Positions 54,271 to 62,506 of a stretch of 64,000 nucleotides of DNA are shown piece after piece (within the stretch, counting starts at the first letter, position 1; each line of letters starts with the position of its first letter). The position numbers and the translations under genes are program-made. This stretch comes from Bacteroidota bacterium (GTDB lineage: Bacteria; Bacteroidota; Bacteroidia; NS11-12g; UBA955): assembly GCA_027488835.1 (NCBI GenBank), contig JAIYAW010000002.1:124001-188000 (forward strand), in the 5' to 3' direction. The notes under the pieces were generated by a model, which was not told where the DNA came from, searched no databases, and worked only from the letters and a program-made list of their open reading frames with translations.

Positions 54271-55578
54271 TTAATCAATTCTCGTAATTCTGGCGCCCAA
54301 AGCATTCAAACGTTCTTCAATTCGTTCGTAGCCTCTGTCAATTTGTTCAATGTTTCGGATAGTACTTTTTCCTTTGGCACTCATAGCAGCGATTAAAAGT
54401 GCTACACCTGCTCTAATATCGGGAGATGACATTGTGATGCCTTTGAGTTTAGTTCTTCTATCCAAACCGATGACTGTTGCACGATGAGGGTCGCAAAGTA
54501 TGATTTGGGCACCCATATCAATCAAATTGTCTACAAAGAACAATCGGCTTTCAAACATTTTTTGATGGATAAGAACTGTTCCTCGGGCTTGTGTAGCCGT
54601 AACCAAAGCAATTGAAATAAGGTCTGGGGTAAAGCCTGGCCAAATTTGATCAGAAATGGTTAAAATAGATCCATCAATGAAACTATCTATTTCATAGTGC
54701 TCATTTTCAGGAATATAAATATCATCGCCTCTTATTTCTAATTTGATGCCCAAACGTTCAAAGGTTTTGGGAATGATTCCCAACATATCTACCCTACAAT
54801 TTTTCAAGGTGATTTCACTTTGGGTGATTGCAGCCATTCCAATGAATGAACCTATTTCGATCATGTCTGGCAAACATCTGTGATCGCAACCGTTCATGGA
54901 TGTAACACCTTGAATAATAAGTTTGTTAGAGCCAATCCCATCAATATTAGCACCCATGGCATTGAGCATGGTACATAATTGTTGAAGATAAGGTTCACAG
55001 GCCGCATTGTATATGGTTGTTTCTCCTTCGGCGAGAACGGCAGCCATTAAAATGTTTGCTGTTCCTGTTACAGAGGCTTCGTCCAAATGCATAAAGCAAC
55101 CTTTCAGTTTTTCTGATTGAACCCTGTAAAAAGATTGTTCAGCAATATATTCAAACTTGGCACCTAGGTTAATGAATCCCTCAAAATGTGTGTCCAAACG
55201 TCTGCGGCCAATTTTATCGCCGCCGGGACTTGGAATATACCCTTTGCCAAAGCGAGCGAGGAGAGGGCCAACAATCATGATTGAGCCGCGCAATGCAGCA
55301 CCTTGCTTTTTGAATTCGGCGCTGTCTAGGAATTCTAAATTTACTTTGTCTGCTTTGAAGGAGAATTTACCTCTTTCCATGCGATTGGTTTTTACCCCTA
55401 AATTTTGAAGAAGTTCTATCAATTTTAGAACATCTCTAATTTCAGGAATGTTATCAATAATTACTTCCTCTGAAGTAAGTAATACAGCACAAATTACTTG
55501 TAAAGCTTCGTTTTTAGCTCCTTGAGGAATAATTTCCCCTTTTAATTTGTGACCACCTTCAATTTCAAATACTGCCAT
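54271..55578 (-). CDS. murA: UDP-N-acetylglucosamine 1-carboxyvinyltransferase with Asp in place of the active-site Cys
   Basis: The 435-residue enzyme shows K22-N23 in GAKNEALQ, RGSIMIVGPLLARFGKG (about 97-113), D-x-R-A-G (IRAGVALLIAA) and an RIEERLNALGARI end. It attaches enolpyruvate to UDP-GlcNAc, the first committed step of peptidoglycan synthesis. In most MurA the loop reads GGCxIG with the Cys (115 in E. coli) that fosfomycin alkylates; here residues 119-124 are GGDKIG, with D121. Known Cys-to-Asp MurA variants remain active and resist fosfomycin. It starts five bases after the DUF4290 stop. Confidence 0.95.
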   Translation of the reverse strand: MAVFEIEGGHKLKGEIIPQGAKNEALQVICAVLLTSEEVIIDNIPEIRDVLKLIELLQNLGVKTNRMERGKFSFKADKVNLEFLDSAEFKKQGAALRGSIMIVGPLLARFGKGYIPSPGGDKIGRRRLDTHFEGFINLGAKFEYIAEQSFYRVQSEKLKGCFMHLDEASVTGTANILMAAVLAEGETTIYNAACEPYLQQLCTMLNAMGANIDGIGSNKLIIQGVTSMNGCDHRCLPDMIEIGSFIGMAAITQSEITLKNCRVDMLGIIPKTFERLGIKLEIRGDDIYIPENEHYEIDSFIDGSILTISDQIWPGFTPDLISIALVTATQARGTVLIHQKMFESRLFFVDNLIDMGAQIILCDPHRATVIGLDRRTKLKGITMSSPDIRAGVALLIAAMSAKGKSTIRNIEQIDRGYERIEERLNALGARITRID

Positions 55579-55583
55579 GAATT

Positions 55584-56270
55584 TTAAAATCTACGGTAAT
55601 TTTTACCGCGGGTTTGATTTTTCTTATTGTTGTTACTGTTGTTGTTTTTATTGCGATTAAATCCTCCGGTATTGTTATTGTTTTTGAAGAATTTTTTAGG
55701 TTGGAAATTACTCGCATCCACGGATACCGTAATTTCAGAACCTTCAAGTTGCAATTGACCTTTTGATAATATTTTCAAATGTTCGGCAATGACTTCATTA
55801 CTCAGGTTTTCATTGTTCCAAATTTTACAGCTGTTGTACATGAATGAAGCAATTAAGTTTACCATTTCTTGACGCAATTCAGGTTCTTGCATTTCAGAAA
55901 CTTTGTCAACCATCATTTGAAGGTTTCGGCCATAGAATCTAAAGCGAATATTTGTTGTTGGATAACCTATCGTTTCAGGTTTTTTTGATTTTACCTCCGG
56001 TGTTGGAATTGGGTAAGGAGAATCAACATCCAACTGGTATTGACCAATTTGGAAAATATGTCCCCACAAAATTTCTTTGTAGTTCGCTTGAAGTTTAATC
56101 TCAGGATTTAAAGCAGCCATGATATTCACCAAGTTGTGAACCCACTGTGTGCGTTTGTCTTTGTCGGCAATTGATTGAATATGTGCTACATATTCTTGAA
56201 TATGGCGGCCATATTCTGCAATTCTCAAATGGTCTCTTTGAGTATTATAATCACTTTGAAGGATTGTCAT
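55584..56270 (-). CDS. DUF4290 family protein
   Basis: The 228-residue protein begins MTILQSDYNTQRDHLRIAEYGRHIQ, a stretch I recognise from DUF4290, a Bacteroidota family that commonly precedes murA. The main domain (about 1-180) is helical, with YGRHIQEYV, WGHIFQIG, RFRFYGRN and MYNSCKIWN. The C-terminal tail (about 190-228) is Asn/Lys-rich and probably disordered and basic, and could bind nucleic acid or membrane. The operon order DUF4290, murA, small membrane protein suggests a link to cell-wall growth. Confidence 0.85.
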   Translation of the reverse strand: MTILQSDYNTQRDHLRIAEYGRHIQEYVAHIQSIADKDKRTQWVHNLVNIMAALNPEIKLQANYKEILWGHIFQIGQYQLDVDSPYPIPTPEVKSKKPETIGYPTTNIRFRFYGRNLQMMVDKVSEMQEPELRQEMVNLIASFMYNSCKIWNNENLSNEVIAEHLKILSKGQLQLEGSEITVSVDASNFQPKKFFKNNNNTGGFNRNKNNNSNNNKKNQTRGKNYRRF

Positions 56271-56357
56271 TTTTGCAGTTGCAAATTAAGTATTGATTTG
56301 TGTAAAATTATAAAACTTTTAGATACTTCAAATGTTCATTTTAAAGATAAATCTAAT

Positions 56358-56984
56358 ATGAAAGCAAAGATAATAGAAAATTACATTTTGCATTACAATA
56401 GAAATGGGAAAATGCCTGTAAGTGTATTTGCGTTTTGCGAAACAATGGAAATGCATGAATCTGATTTTTACAATGAATTTGCAGATTTCAATTCACTTGA
56501 ATCGCAGGTTTTAAGTCAAATTTGGTCGGATTCACTTCAAAAATTACAAGGGCAAGAATATTATGAGGAATGTTCTAACAATGAAAAATTACTTTCTGCG
56601 GTATATGCTTTTGTTGAAAATCTGAAAAATTACAGAAGCTATTTGCTTTTGAAATACAAAGATTGGAGCAATCCACTTGATCAGATGTCCTCAATGAACG
56701 GATTTAAGAAATCATTTTTTAGTTATCTAGAATCCTTGGAATTTGAGAATAAAGGGATAGGAATTCAACAAGTGGACAATTTACTTGAAAAAGGAATGTA
56801 CCACGCGTTGTTTACCAATTTGTCCTTTGTTTTTCATTTTTGGTTGAAAGATACAAGTCAAGGGTTTGAGAAAACGGATGCATGCATTGAAAAATCATTT
56901 GCTTTAAGTTTTCAATTGATTGCCAATAACTCATTATCTACTGCTTTTGATTTTGGAAAGTTTTTGTTTTCTAACTTCAAATGA
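56358..56984 (+). CDS. TetR-like regulator paired with the AarF/UbiB kinase gene
   Basis: The 208-residue protein starts MKAKIIENYILHYNRNGKMP, has a helix-turn-helix-like N-terminus (about 3-50, VSVFAFCETMEMHESDFYNEF) and a long helical C-terminal domain (about 60-208). This is the TetR layout, though the HTH is divergent, so DNA binding is not certain. The stop overlaps the start of the AarF-like gene by four bases (ATGA), an arrangement I recall for this pair in Bacteroidota, which suggests functional coupling. A longer frame upstream runs into the DUF4290 promoter and is rejected. Confidence 0.7.
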   Translation: MKAKIIENYILHYNRNGKMPVSVFAFCETMEMHESDFYNEFADFNSLESQVLSQIWSDSLQKLQGQEYYEECSNNEKLLSAVYAFVENLKNYRSYLLLKYKDWSNPLDQMSSMNGFKKSFFSYLESLEFENKGIGIQQVDNLLEKGMYHALFTNLSFVFHFWLKDTSQGFEKTDACIEKSFALSFQLIANNSLSTAFDFGKFLFSNFK

Positions 56985-58312
56985 AAACCCAAGATAAAAT
57001 ACCCAGCAGTAAATTCGAAAGAGCTGTAAAACTGGTTGGTACAGGTGCTAAAATTGGAGGTAATTACCTAAAGTATTATGCCAAAAAGAGCATAACTGGT
57101 GATTCAGATAAAAAAGATCTGCACGAGTCGAACGCTGAAGATATCTATGATTCTTTAAGCAATTTAAAGGGTAGTGCGCTAAAAGTTGCTCAAATGTTGA
57201 GTATGGATAAAAATATCCTTCCAAGGGCTTACACTGAAAAGTTTGCACTTTCACAATATTCTGCTCCACCAATGTCGCCGCCTCTCGTCATTAAAGCTTT
57301 TACAAATGCAATTGGTAAATCTCCTTTTGATGTATTTGATGAATTTCAAGCAAAATCTTTGGCTGCCGCTTCAATTGGTCAGGTTCATTTGGCAAAAAAA
57401 GATGGTCACCAATACGCTGTAAAAATTCAATATCCAGGCGTTTCAGATTCTATCAAAAGCGATTTAAAAATGGTTAAACCCATTGCAAACGCTATGTTTG
57501 GTTTGTCTGAAAAAGAAATGAAAAAGTACTTTCAAGAAGTAGAGGATAAACTTATTGAAGAAACGAATTACCATTTGGAATTAACACGAGGTACTGAAAT
57601 TGCCGAATCATGTGCACACATTGAAAATGTAGTTTTTCCAAAATATTACAAAGAACTGAGTGCCGAAAAGGTTTTGGTAATGGATTATTTAGAAGGTCTT
57701 CATTTGAAGGAATATTTGCAAACCAATCCAACCCAAGAAGAAAAAAACAAACTTGCTCAGGCTTTGTGGGATTTCTACGAATATCAATTGCATACGTTAA
57801 AATCAATTCATGCAGATCCGCATCCTGGAAACTTTTTGTTTACAGCAGAAGGGAAAGTAGGGGTTATAGATTTTGGTTGCATTAAAGTTGTGCCAGATGA
57901 TTTTTATTTCAGTTATTTTCCTTTGTTGCTCACAGAGGTTCAAGAAAATCCTGAGTTAATTGCAAAATTAATGAAGGAAATTGAAATCATTTTCCCTGGA
58001 GATAGTCAAAATATCATTGATGAATTGACGGATGCATTTGTTAAAATGACCAATCTTTTAAGTACGCCATTTAAATCAGAAAAGTTCCATTTTACCTATG
58101 AATATTTGGATGAAATTTATGCGATTGGCGACGAGATTTATCAAATTCCAGAGGTGAAAAAACCAACACAACCAAGAGGAAGTAAACATGCGCTTTATGT
58201 GAATCGTACTTATTTTGGAATTTATAGTATAATGGCAGATTTGAATGCCGAAATTCTAACGAAACCAAGTCATTGGAAAAATGCCTTATTAAAGCATCAC
58301 AACTTGTTGTGA
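56981..58312 (+). CDS. AarF/ABC1/UbiB-family atypical kinase
   Basis: The 443-residue protein has the family's KxGQ-type element as LSNLKGSALKVAQMLSM (about 60-76). The Ala-rich loop follows in place of a P-loop (AAASIGQVHLAKKDGHQYAVKIQYPGV, about 127-153). HADPHPGNFLF (about 279-289) and VIDFG provide the catalytic Asp residues. UbiB/ADCK relatives support quinone biosynthesis or lipid handling. The gene is translationally coupled to the TetR-like gene upstream. Its last codons and stop lie in a perfect 16-bp hairpin (58288-58321) that can terminate transcription. Confidence 0.9.
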   Translation: MKTQDKIPSSKFERAVKLVGTGAKIGGNYLKYYAKKSITGDSDKKDLHESNAEDIYDSLSNLKGSALKVAQMLSMDKNILPRAYTEKFALSQYSAPPMSPPLVIKAFTNAIGKSPFDVFDEFQAKSLAAASIGQVHLAKKDGHQYAVKIQYPGVSDSIKSDLKMVKPIANAMFGLSEKEMKKYFQEVEDKLIEETNYHLELTRGTEIAESCAHIENVVFPKYYKELSAEKVLVMDYLEGLHLKEYLQTNPTQEEKNKLAQALWDFYEYQLHTLKSIHADPHPGNFLFTAEGKVGVIDFGCIKVVPDDFYFSYFPLLLTEVQENPELIAKLMKEIEIIFPGDSQNIIDELTDAFVKMTNLLSTPFKSEKFHFTYEYLDEIYAIGDEIYQIPEVKKPTQPRGSKHALYVNRTYFGIYSIMADLNAEILTKPSHWKNALLKHHNLL

Positions 58313-58321
58313 TGCTTTAAT
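58288..58321. terminator. Perfect hairpin containing the aarF-like stop codon
   Basis: ATTAAAGCATCACAAC and its exact complement flank a TT loop: a 16-bp stem that includes the last five codons and the TGA of the kinase gene. It stands between convergent genes; T-rich sequence follows (TATTTCTTT). Confidence 0.8.
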
Positions 58322-58334
58322 ATTTCTTTGTGAG

Positions 58335-60587
58335 TTATATTTTTACGTCCAAAGTAAATAATATAGCTCTACCATCCGATGGCATCACTCCGGGTCCCGG
58401 ATAACCGCTCGCTCTTCGTGTAAAGTACTTAGCGTTGGTTAAATTATTCACTGTGATTTTTATGGAAATGTCTTTTTTAACATTCACTTTTAAATTTAAA
58501 TCGCAAATTGAATATTCAGGAATGATTCCGTTTTGGGCGTTTGCGGAGATCCCAACTGTATTTAAAGCGTCATTAAACGTTTGACCTACATAGCTGTATT
58601 GAAATCCAATATTGAATAATTCTTGACTCGTTTTATCATTCAAATAGGCAAAATTAACCCCAGTCCTGACAATATTTCTCGGCGCATTTTCTATCAAGTT
58701 ATTATTGATATTTTTAGATTCATTCAAACCAGCTGAATTTTTAACCGTCACATTAAAATCTTGATAACGTGCATCGTTAAATGAATATGAAACAAATACT
58801 GGCATTTTAAATTTCTTTTTGAGGGACGTATGCGCCATTGCATCAATTTCAATTAATGCTTCTATTCCAGCAGTAAAGCTATTTCCAACGTTTGTTTTTA
58901 GGGTATAGGATTTATTATTCGCGTCGTACAAGGAAATTCTACCCGCTCGGTTATTATACTGTAAGCCAAAAATACTTGCATCCAAATAAAACCACTTTCC
59001 AATAATACCTCTAATTCCAATGTCTGAATTAATTCCTGACGCATCTTTTAAATTGGCATCAATTATTTCTGTGCCGGGAACAGCTTGCATGTCTGAAAAC
59101 AGAATAGGTCTGTAAGCTTGATTGATATTTCCATAAATCTCTAATCCATTGTTTAGATGATATTCAAGTCCAAAACCCCCAATAATAAAATTTCTAATTT
59201 GGGCTGGAGCAACAATATTGATTGCTGTACCATCTGAATTAAATCCTGTTCTACCCGAAGCCACTGAATGGATATTTTCGTAACGAATACCTGGAATTAG
59301 CAATAGCTTTTTGGAAACTCGAAAAACTTGTTCAAGAAAAACGCTATAATTTTTAGTATCGAATTTAAATTCTCCTGGGAAAACCCAATCTGAAGTAAAA
59401 TTATTATCGGTTCCTGTGCTGCCAATTCCTTTTTGAAAGCGCTCGGTAAAACTTGTGAAATATCGAATACCAGTTGTAATTGTTTGTTTTTGATTGCCAA
59501 TGTAATAGTTGAGCAAATAACTTGCCTCAATGCCTCGGTTATGATATTTGTCTATGGCTAGTTCTCTCGGAGCATATTGAAGTGTTTTTGATTGGATCGT
59601 GTCAGGGATATCAATTGCTTTGGTAAAACCAACGCTTTTGCGATCTGCGTCCATTCCAAACGCCATAATTTGTAGCGTTTGATTACTATTTATTTTCCAA
59701 TTGAATTTTATGTTTCCAGTAAGCCACGGAGTAGAAAACCAATTTCTGTTGCGGTTACTTTTGGTAATGTCACCATTCATATCCGCGTCTGTTAAACCTC
59801 CTGGTTGCTGGCTTAGCATGTTGTAATTGGTTAAATCAAATGCGATATCTGTGTTCTTCGAAAATTGATATCCTCCAGAAAAATAGAGCGTTTGCGTATT
59901 GTAAGCACTGTTTTTTCGAAATCCTTCTGCAGATCGTTTATCGTAAAATGCGTAATAATAGAAGTTGTTTTTTCTTCCACTTACCGCCAAAAAATTGTTA
60001 TACAAGCCGAAGCTACCTATGGTTTGTGCTGTTTGAATGGTAATAGGTTTTGTTTCAGATTTGCCATCGCGCATAACATAATTGATCATACCTCCAAATT
60101 GAGGTCCAAATTGCAATGCTCCTGCACCTTTGATGATGTGTATGCGCTGAATTGCTTGCATTGGCGGGTTATAATAGGCTTCAGGATAACCATATGGATC
60201 AGCAGCAATGTCAGCACCATTTTGACGAATGTTAAATTCCCAGCTTCTATTCGGGCTTAAACCGCGGGTTGAAATTCCAATTTGAATGCCAGATCCATCG
60301 CTTTCCCAAATATGCATTCCAGGAACTTTTGCTAAAATTTGACGCATATTGTTGTTCACCACTATGGTATTTAAATTGTCGAGAATAATAATTGCATTTT
60401 TTTTCCCGGCATTGATTTTAGTACCTATGATTTCTGGCGATGGCAAAACATCTCTTTTGCTTTGTTGACCAACCAACGATATTTCTTCTAAATATTCAAA
60501 GTGATTTTTTGATGTGTCATTTAAAGACTGGCCATTCACATTTCCAATAATTCCACAAAGTCCAAAAATGATAATATTCTTCAGCAT
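58335..60587 (-). CDS. TonB-dependent receptor, FecA-like
   Basis: The 750-residue protein has a signal peptide (MLKNIIIFGLCGIIGNVNGQ). A short N-terminal stretch leads into the plug (NMRQILAKVPGMHIWESDGSG-like region about 83-103, with IGISTRGLSPNRSWEFNIRQNG and GAGALQFGPQFGGMINYVMR). A large barrel ends AILFTLDVKI. The sequence GISTRGLSPNRS with PYGYPEAYYNPP is typical of FecA-type (ferric dicitrate) receptors. An upstream ATG at 60617 is rejected because it lies in the operator region. Two TTAGA/TCTAA inverted repeats overlap the promoter, fitting iron or other metal repression. Substrate unproven. Confidence 0.88.
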   Translation of the reverse strand: MLKNIIIFGLCGIIGNVNGQSLNDTSKNHFEYLEEISLVGQQSKRDVLPSPEIIGTKINAGKKNAIIILDNLNTIVVNNNMRQILAKVPGMHIWESDGSGIQIGISTRGLSPNRSWEFNIRQNGADIAADPYGYPEAYYNPPMQAIQRIHIIKGAGALQFGPQFGGMINYVMRDGKSETKPITIQTAQTIGSFGLYNNFLAVSGRKNNFYYYAFYDKRSAEGFRKNSAYNTQTLYFSGGYQFSKNTDIAFDLTNYNMLSQQPGGLTDADMNGDITKSNRNRNWFSTPWLTGNIKFNWKINSNQTLQIMAFGMDADRKSVGFTKAIDIPDTIQSKTLQYAPRELAIDKYHNRGIEASYLLNYYIGNQKQTITTGIRYFTSFTERFQKGIGSTGTDNNFTSDWVFPGEFKFDTKNYSVFLEQVFRVSKKLLLIPGIRYENIHSVASGRTGFNSDGTAINIVAPAQIRNFIIGGFGLEYHLNNGLEIYGNINQAYRPILFSDMQAVPGTEIIDANLKDASGINSDIGIRGIIGKWFYLDASIFGLQYNNRAGRISLYDANNKSYTLKTNVGNSFTAGIEALIEIDAMAHTSLKKKFKMPVFVSYSFNDARYQDFNVTVKNSAGLNESKNINNNLIENAPRNIVRTGVNFAYLNDKTSQELFNIGFQYSYVGQTFNDALNTVGISANAQNGIIPEYSICDLNLKVNVKKDISIKITVNNLTNAKYFTRRASGYPGPGVMPSDGRAILFTLDVKI

Positions 60588-60592
60588 TTTAT

Positions 60593-60607
60593 TTAGATTA
60601 ATTCTAA
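60593..60607. promoter_or_regulatory. Operator-like inverted repeat 1 (TTAGA-TTAAT-TCTAA)
   Basis: TTAGA and TCTAA flank a 5-nt centre in the leader of the FecA-like receptor gene. The arm sequence is the same as in the second repeat at 60619-60635. Confidence 0.5.
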
Positions 60608-60614
60608 TTAAGTG

Positions 60615-60622
60615 CAAATCTA
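60615..60622 (-). promoter_or_regulatory. Candidate -7 element of the FecA-like gene
   Basis: On the minus strand TAGATTTG matches TAnnTTTG, 28 nt before the ATG at 60587. It overlaps the left arm of operator 2 and lies between the two inverted repeats, as expected for repression. Confidence 0.55.
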
Positions 60623-60635
60623 AATTTTATTTAGA
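60619..60635. promoter_or_regulatory. Operator-like inverted repeat 2 (TCTAAA-TTTTA-TTTAGA)
   Basis: A perfect 6-5-6 inverted repeat overlapping the -7 element of the FecA-like gene. Sites of the form TTTAGA/TCTAAA are plausible for a Fur- or DtxR-type regulator in this phylum. Confidence 0.55.
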
Positions 60636-60650
60636 ATAATTACAAATAAA

Positions 60651-61817
60651 TTAATATTTTCTTTCTTTCCAAATGGTTTTTGCCGGCAAGAGAAAGAAAA
60701 TTGCTGTACCAATGGTAATTAAAAACATGTAGAACTCATATAAAATATGCTTGAATATCGTTTGTCTTGTCTGCCCTAACAAGGTATAAATTTTATTAAT
60801 TTGTATGGTTTGTACGCTGAATTTGAGAAGCCAAAAAATCAAACCCAATTGAATGTTAATTACCAATAAAATGGGCATAACAAAATAAAACAAACCATAG
60901 ATTCCAAATAACAGCCACCAATACCAGGGCAATTCTTTACCGCCGCTGAGCCATCGTTTGCGCTGATGTAATAGGGGTAAAAATCCTTCAATCTTATCAG
61001 AAAAAGCCAAAACTTCCGGACTCATTACATTGTTCCATTTCCAGCCTTTCTTGCAAATTTCTGAATACAGTTTATAGTCTTCAGTAATGGAAAATTTGAT
61101 TTTTCCATAGCCTCCGATTTCCCAATAGGCTTCTTTTTTTATAATCATGTTATTGCCAACTGCAGTTGCAGGAATTCCTGAAAATGAAATAAGATTCAAT
61201 AAGCCCATGAAATATGCCCAATCTATTTCTTGAAGCCAGCCCCAAATTCCATCGCTTTTCACCATTGTGGTTCCACTTGCCACACCCATATCAGAAGACA
61301 AACTACCTAATAATCCCAATGCCCAATTCGGATTCACTTCCACATCGGCATCGGTAATTAAATAGTAATTGCCCGTTGCAAATTTATCGAGTTGCGCCAT
61401 TGCACGGGCTTTGGCTTTCAATCCAGAGTCATCATCTACAATGTCAACCAATTGTATTTGTGCTTTTTTTTCGTTATATTCAATTGTCTCAGATGTGAAA
61501 GAATTAATAAATGCCAACACCAAATCCTTCGTTTTGTCGGTGCTTTGGTCATTCCCAACGAGAATTTGAATTTTTTCTTGGGGGTATTTCAATTTTACCA
61601 GAGATGTTAAACATTGTACAATGTTTTTTTCTTCATTTCGGCAGGCTACCCAAATGCTGATTTCGGGTAAATCATTAGAAATTACTTTCCATTGGTTATT
61701 TTCACCCACGTAATTTTTGTAGTGAGAATAAACTTGGTATCTAAACAATGAAAGTGTTTGCCAAATTTGAACCAACAAATACAGTGAAACCAATACAATG
61801 AGAATGTATAAAATCAT
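60651..61817 (-). CDS. Membrane glycosyltransferase family 2
   Basis: The 388-residue protein has an N-terminal membrane helix (about 2-20). The GT-A catalytic domain follows (EISIWVACRNEEKNIVQCL about 48-66, the DxD site as ITDADVEVN about 154-162, the second Asp in SITEDYKLY, and the QxxRW-type HQRKRWLSGG about 285-294), then three C-terminal helices. Processive or single GT2 enzymes of this layout make polysaccharide or glycolipid. It overlaps the stop/start of the NodB-type deacetylase gene by one base. A deacetylase plus a GT2 hints at an amino-sugar polymer or capsule, but no export genes are near. Confidence 0.87.
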   Translation of the reverse strand: MILYILIVLVSLYLLVQIWQTLSLFRYQVYSHYKNYVGENNQWKVISNDLPEISIWVACRNEEKNIVQCLTSLVKLKYPQEKIQILVGNDQSTDKTKDLVLAFINSFTSETIEYNEKKAQIQLVDIVDDDSGLKAKARAMAQLDKFATGNYYLITDADVEVNPNWALGLLGSLSSDMGVASGTTMVKSDGIWGWLQEIDWAYFMGLLNLISFSGIPATAVGNNMIIKKEAYWEIGGYGKIKFSITEDYKLYSEICKKGWKWNNVMSPEVLAFSDKIEGFLPLLHQRKRWLSGGKELPWYWWLLFGIYGLFYFVMPILLVINIQLGLIFWLLKFSVQTIQINKIYTLLGQTRQTIFKHILYEFYMFLITIGTAIFFLLPAKTIWKERKY

Positions 61818-62485
61818 TAGGTTATGGGTTTGAAATGGAATCCTCTCGCTAACATATTGTTAATGTATTTCGGTAAAATTTGATTCAGTTGTGCTTGGGC
61901 TTTTAAACTGTCATGGAATACGATAATACTGCCATTCCTCGTTCTTTTGGAAATCTTTCTTAGGCTATCTGCACAATTAAGAGTTCTGTCGTAATCATAA
62001 GTCAAAATATCCCACATTATAATTTTATATCCCATATCAATAATTGCCTTGCCTTGCTTTTTTGTAATCCTGCCATAAGGCGGTCGAAATAATTTGCAAT
62101 TGTTGTGATTCAATAATTGAATTTGGCATTTTTCAACGTTATCAATGTATTTGTCAATGGGGGATGTCCAACCTTTCAAATGATTATACGTGTGATTGCC
62201 AATTGAATGTCCCTCAGAAACAATACGCTCCATTACTTCCGGAAACTTATTTGCGTTTTCACCTACAGAAAAGAAAGTTGCTTTGATATTGTTTTTGCTT
62301 AAAATATCGAGCACTTCATTCGTTACAATATCATTTGGTCCATCGTCAAAAGTCAAATAAACTGACTTATCGTTTTTAGCCATTCGCCAATGATAACGGT
62401 GAAAAAAACTTTGGATAAAGGATGGAATCCTGTAATAATGCATAGAAGGAACAAAAATGATGGATTTTTTTGAGGATTGCATCAT
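61817..62485 (-). CDS. Polysaccharide deacetylase (NodB/CE4 domain)
   Basis: The 222-residue product has the CE4 motifs in order: TFDDGPND (motif 1, with the metal-site Asp), SIGNHTYNHLKGW (motif 2, the two metal His), RPPYGR (motif 3), DILTYDYDRT (motif 4 region) and IIVFHDS (motif 5). Such enzymes remove acetyl from GlcNAc in peptidoglycan or chitin-like polymers. The start is uncertain: I use the ATG at 62485, because the longer frame (ATG at 62515) overlaps the divergent kmo start. A hydrophobic N-terminal anchor is weak. The GT2 gene follows with a 1-bp overlap. Confidence 0.85.
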   Translation of the reverse strand: MMQSSKKSIIFVPSMHYYRIPSFIQSFFHRYHWRMAKNDKSVYLTFDDGPNDIVTNEVLDILSKNNIKATFFSVGENANKFPEVMERIVSEGHSIGNHTYNHLKGWTSPIDKYIDNVEKCQIQLLNHNNCKLFRPPYGRITKKQGKAIIDMGYKIIMWDILTYDYDRTLNCADSLRKISKRTRNGSIIVFHDSLKAQAQLNQILPKYINNMLARGFHFKPIT

Positions 62486-62494
62486 TCGATGCCT

Positions 62495-62502
62495 TAAATT
62501 TG
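62495..62502 (+). promoter_or_regulatory. Candidate -7 element of the kmo gene; leaderless start
   Basis: TAAATTTG matches TAnnTTTG, and its last G is 5 nt before the ATG at 62507. Confidence 0.6.
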
Positions 62503-62506
62503 CAAT

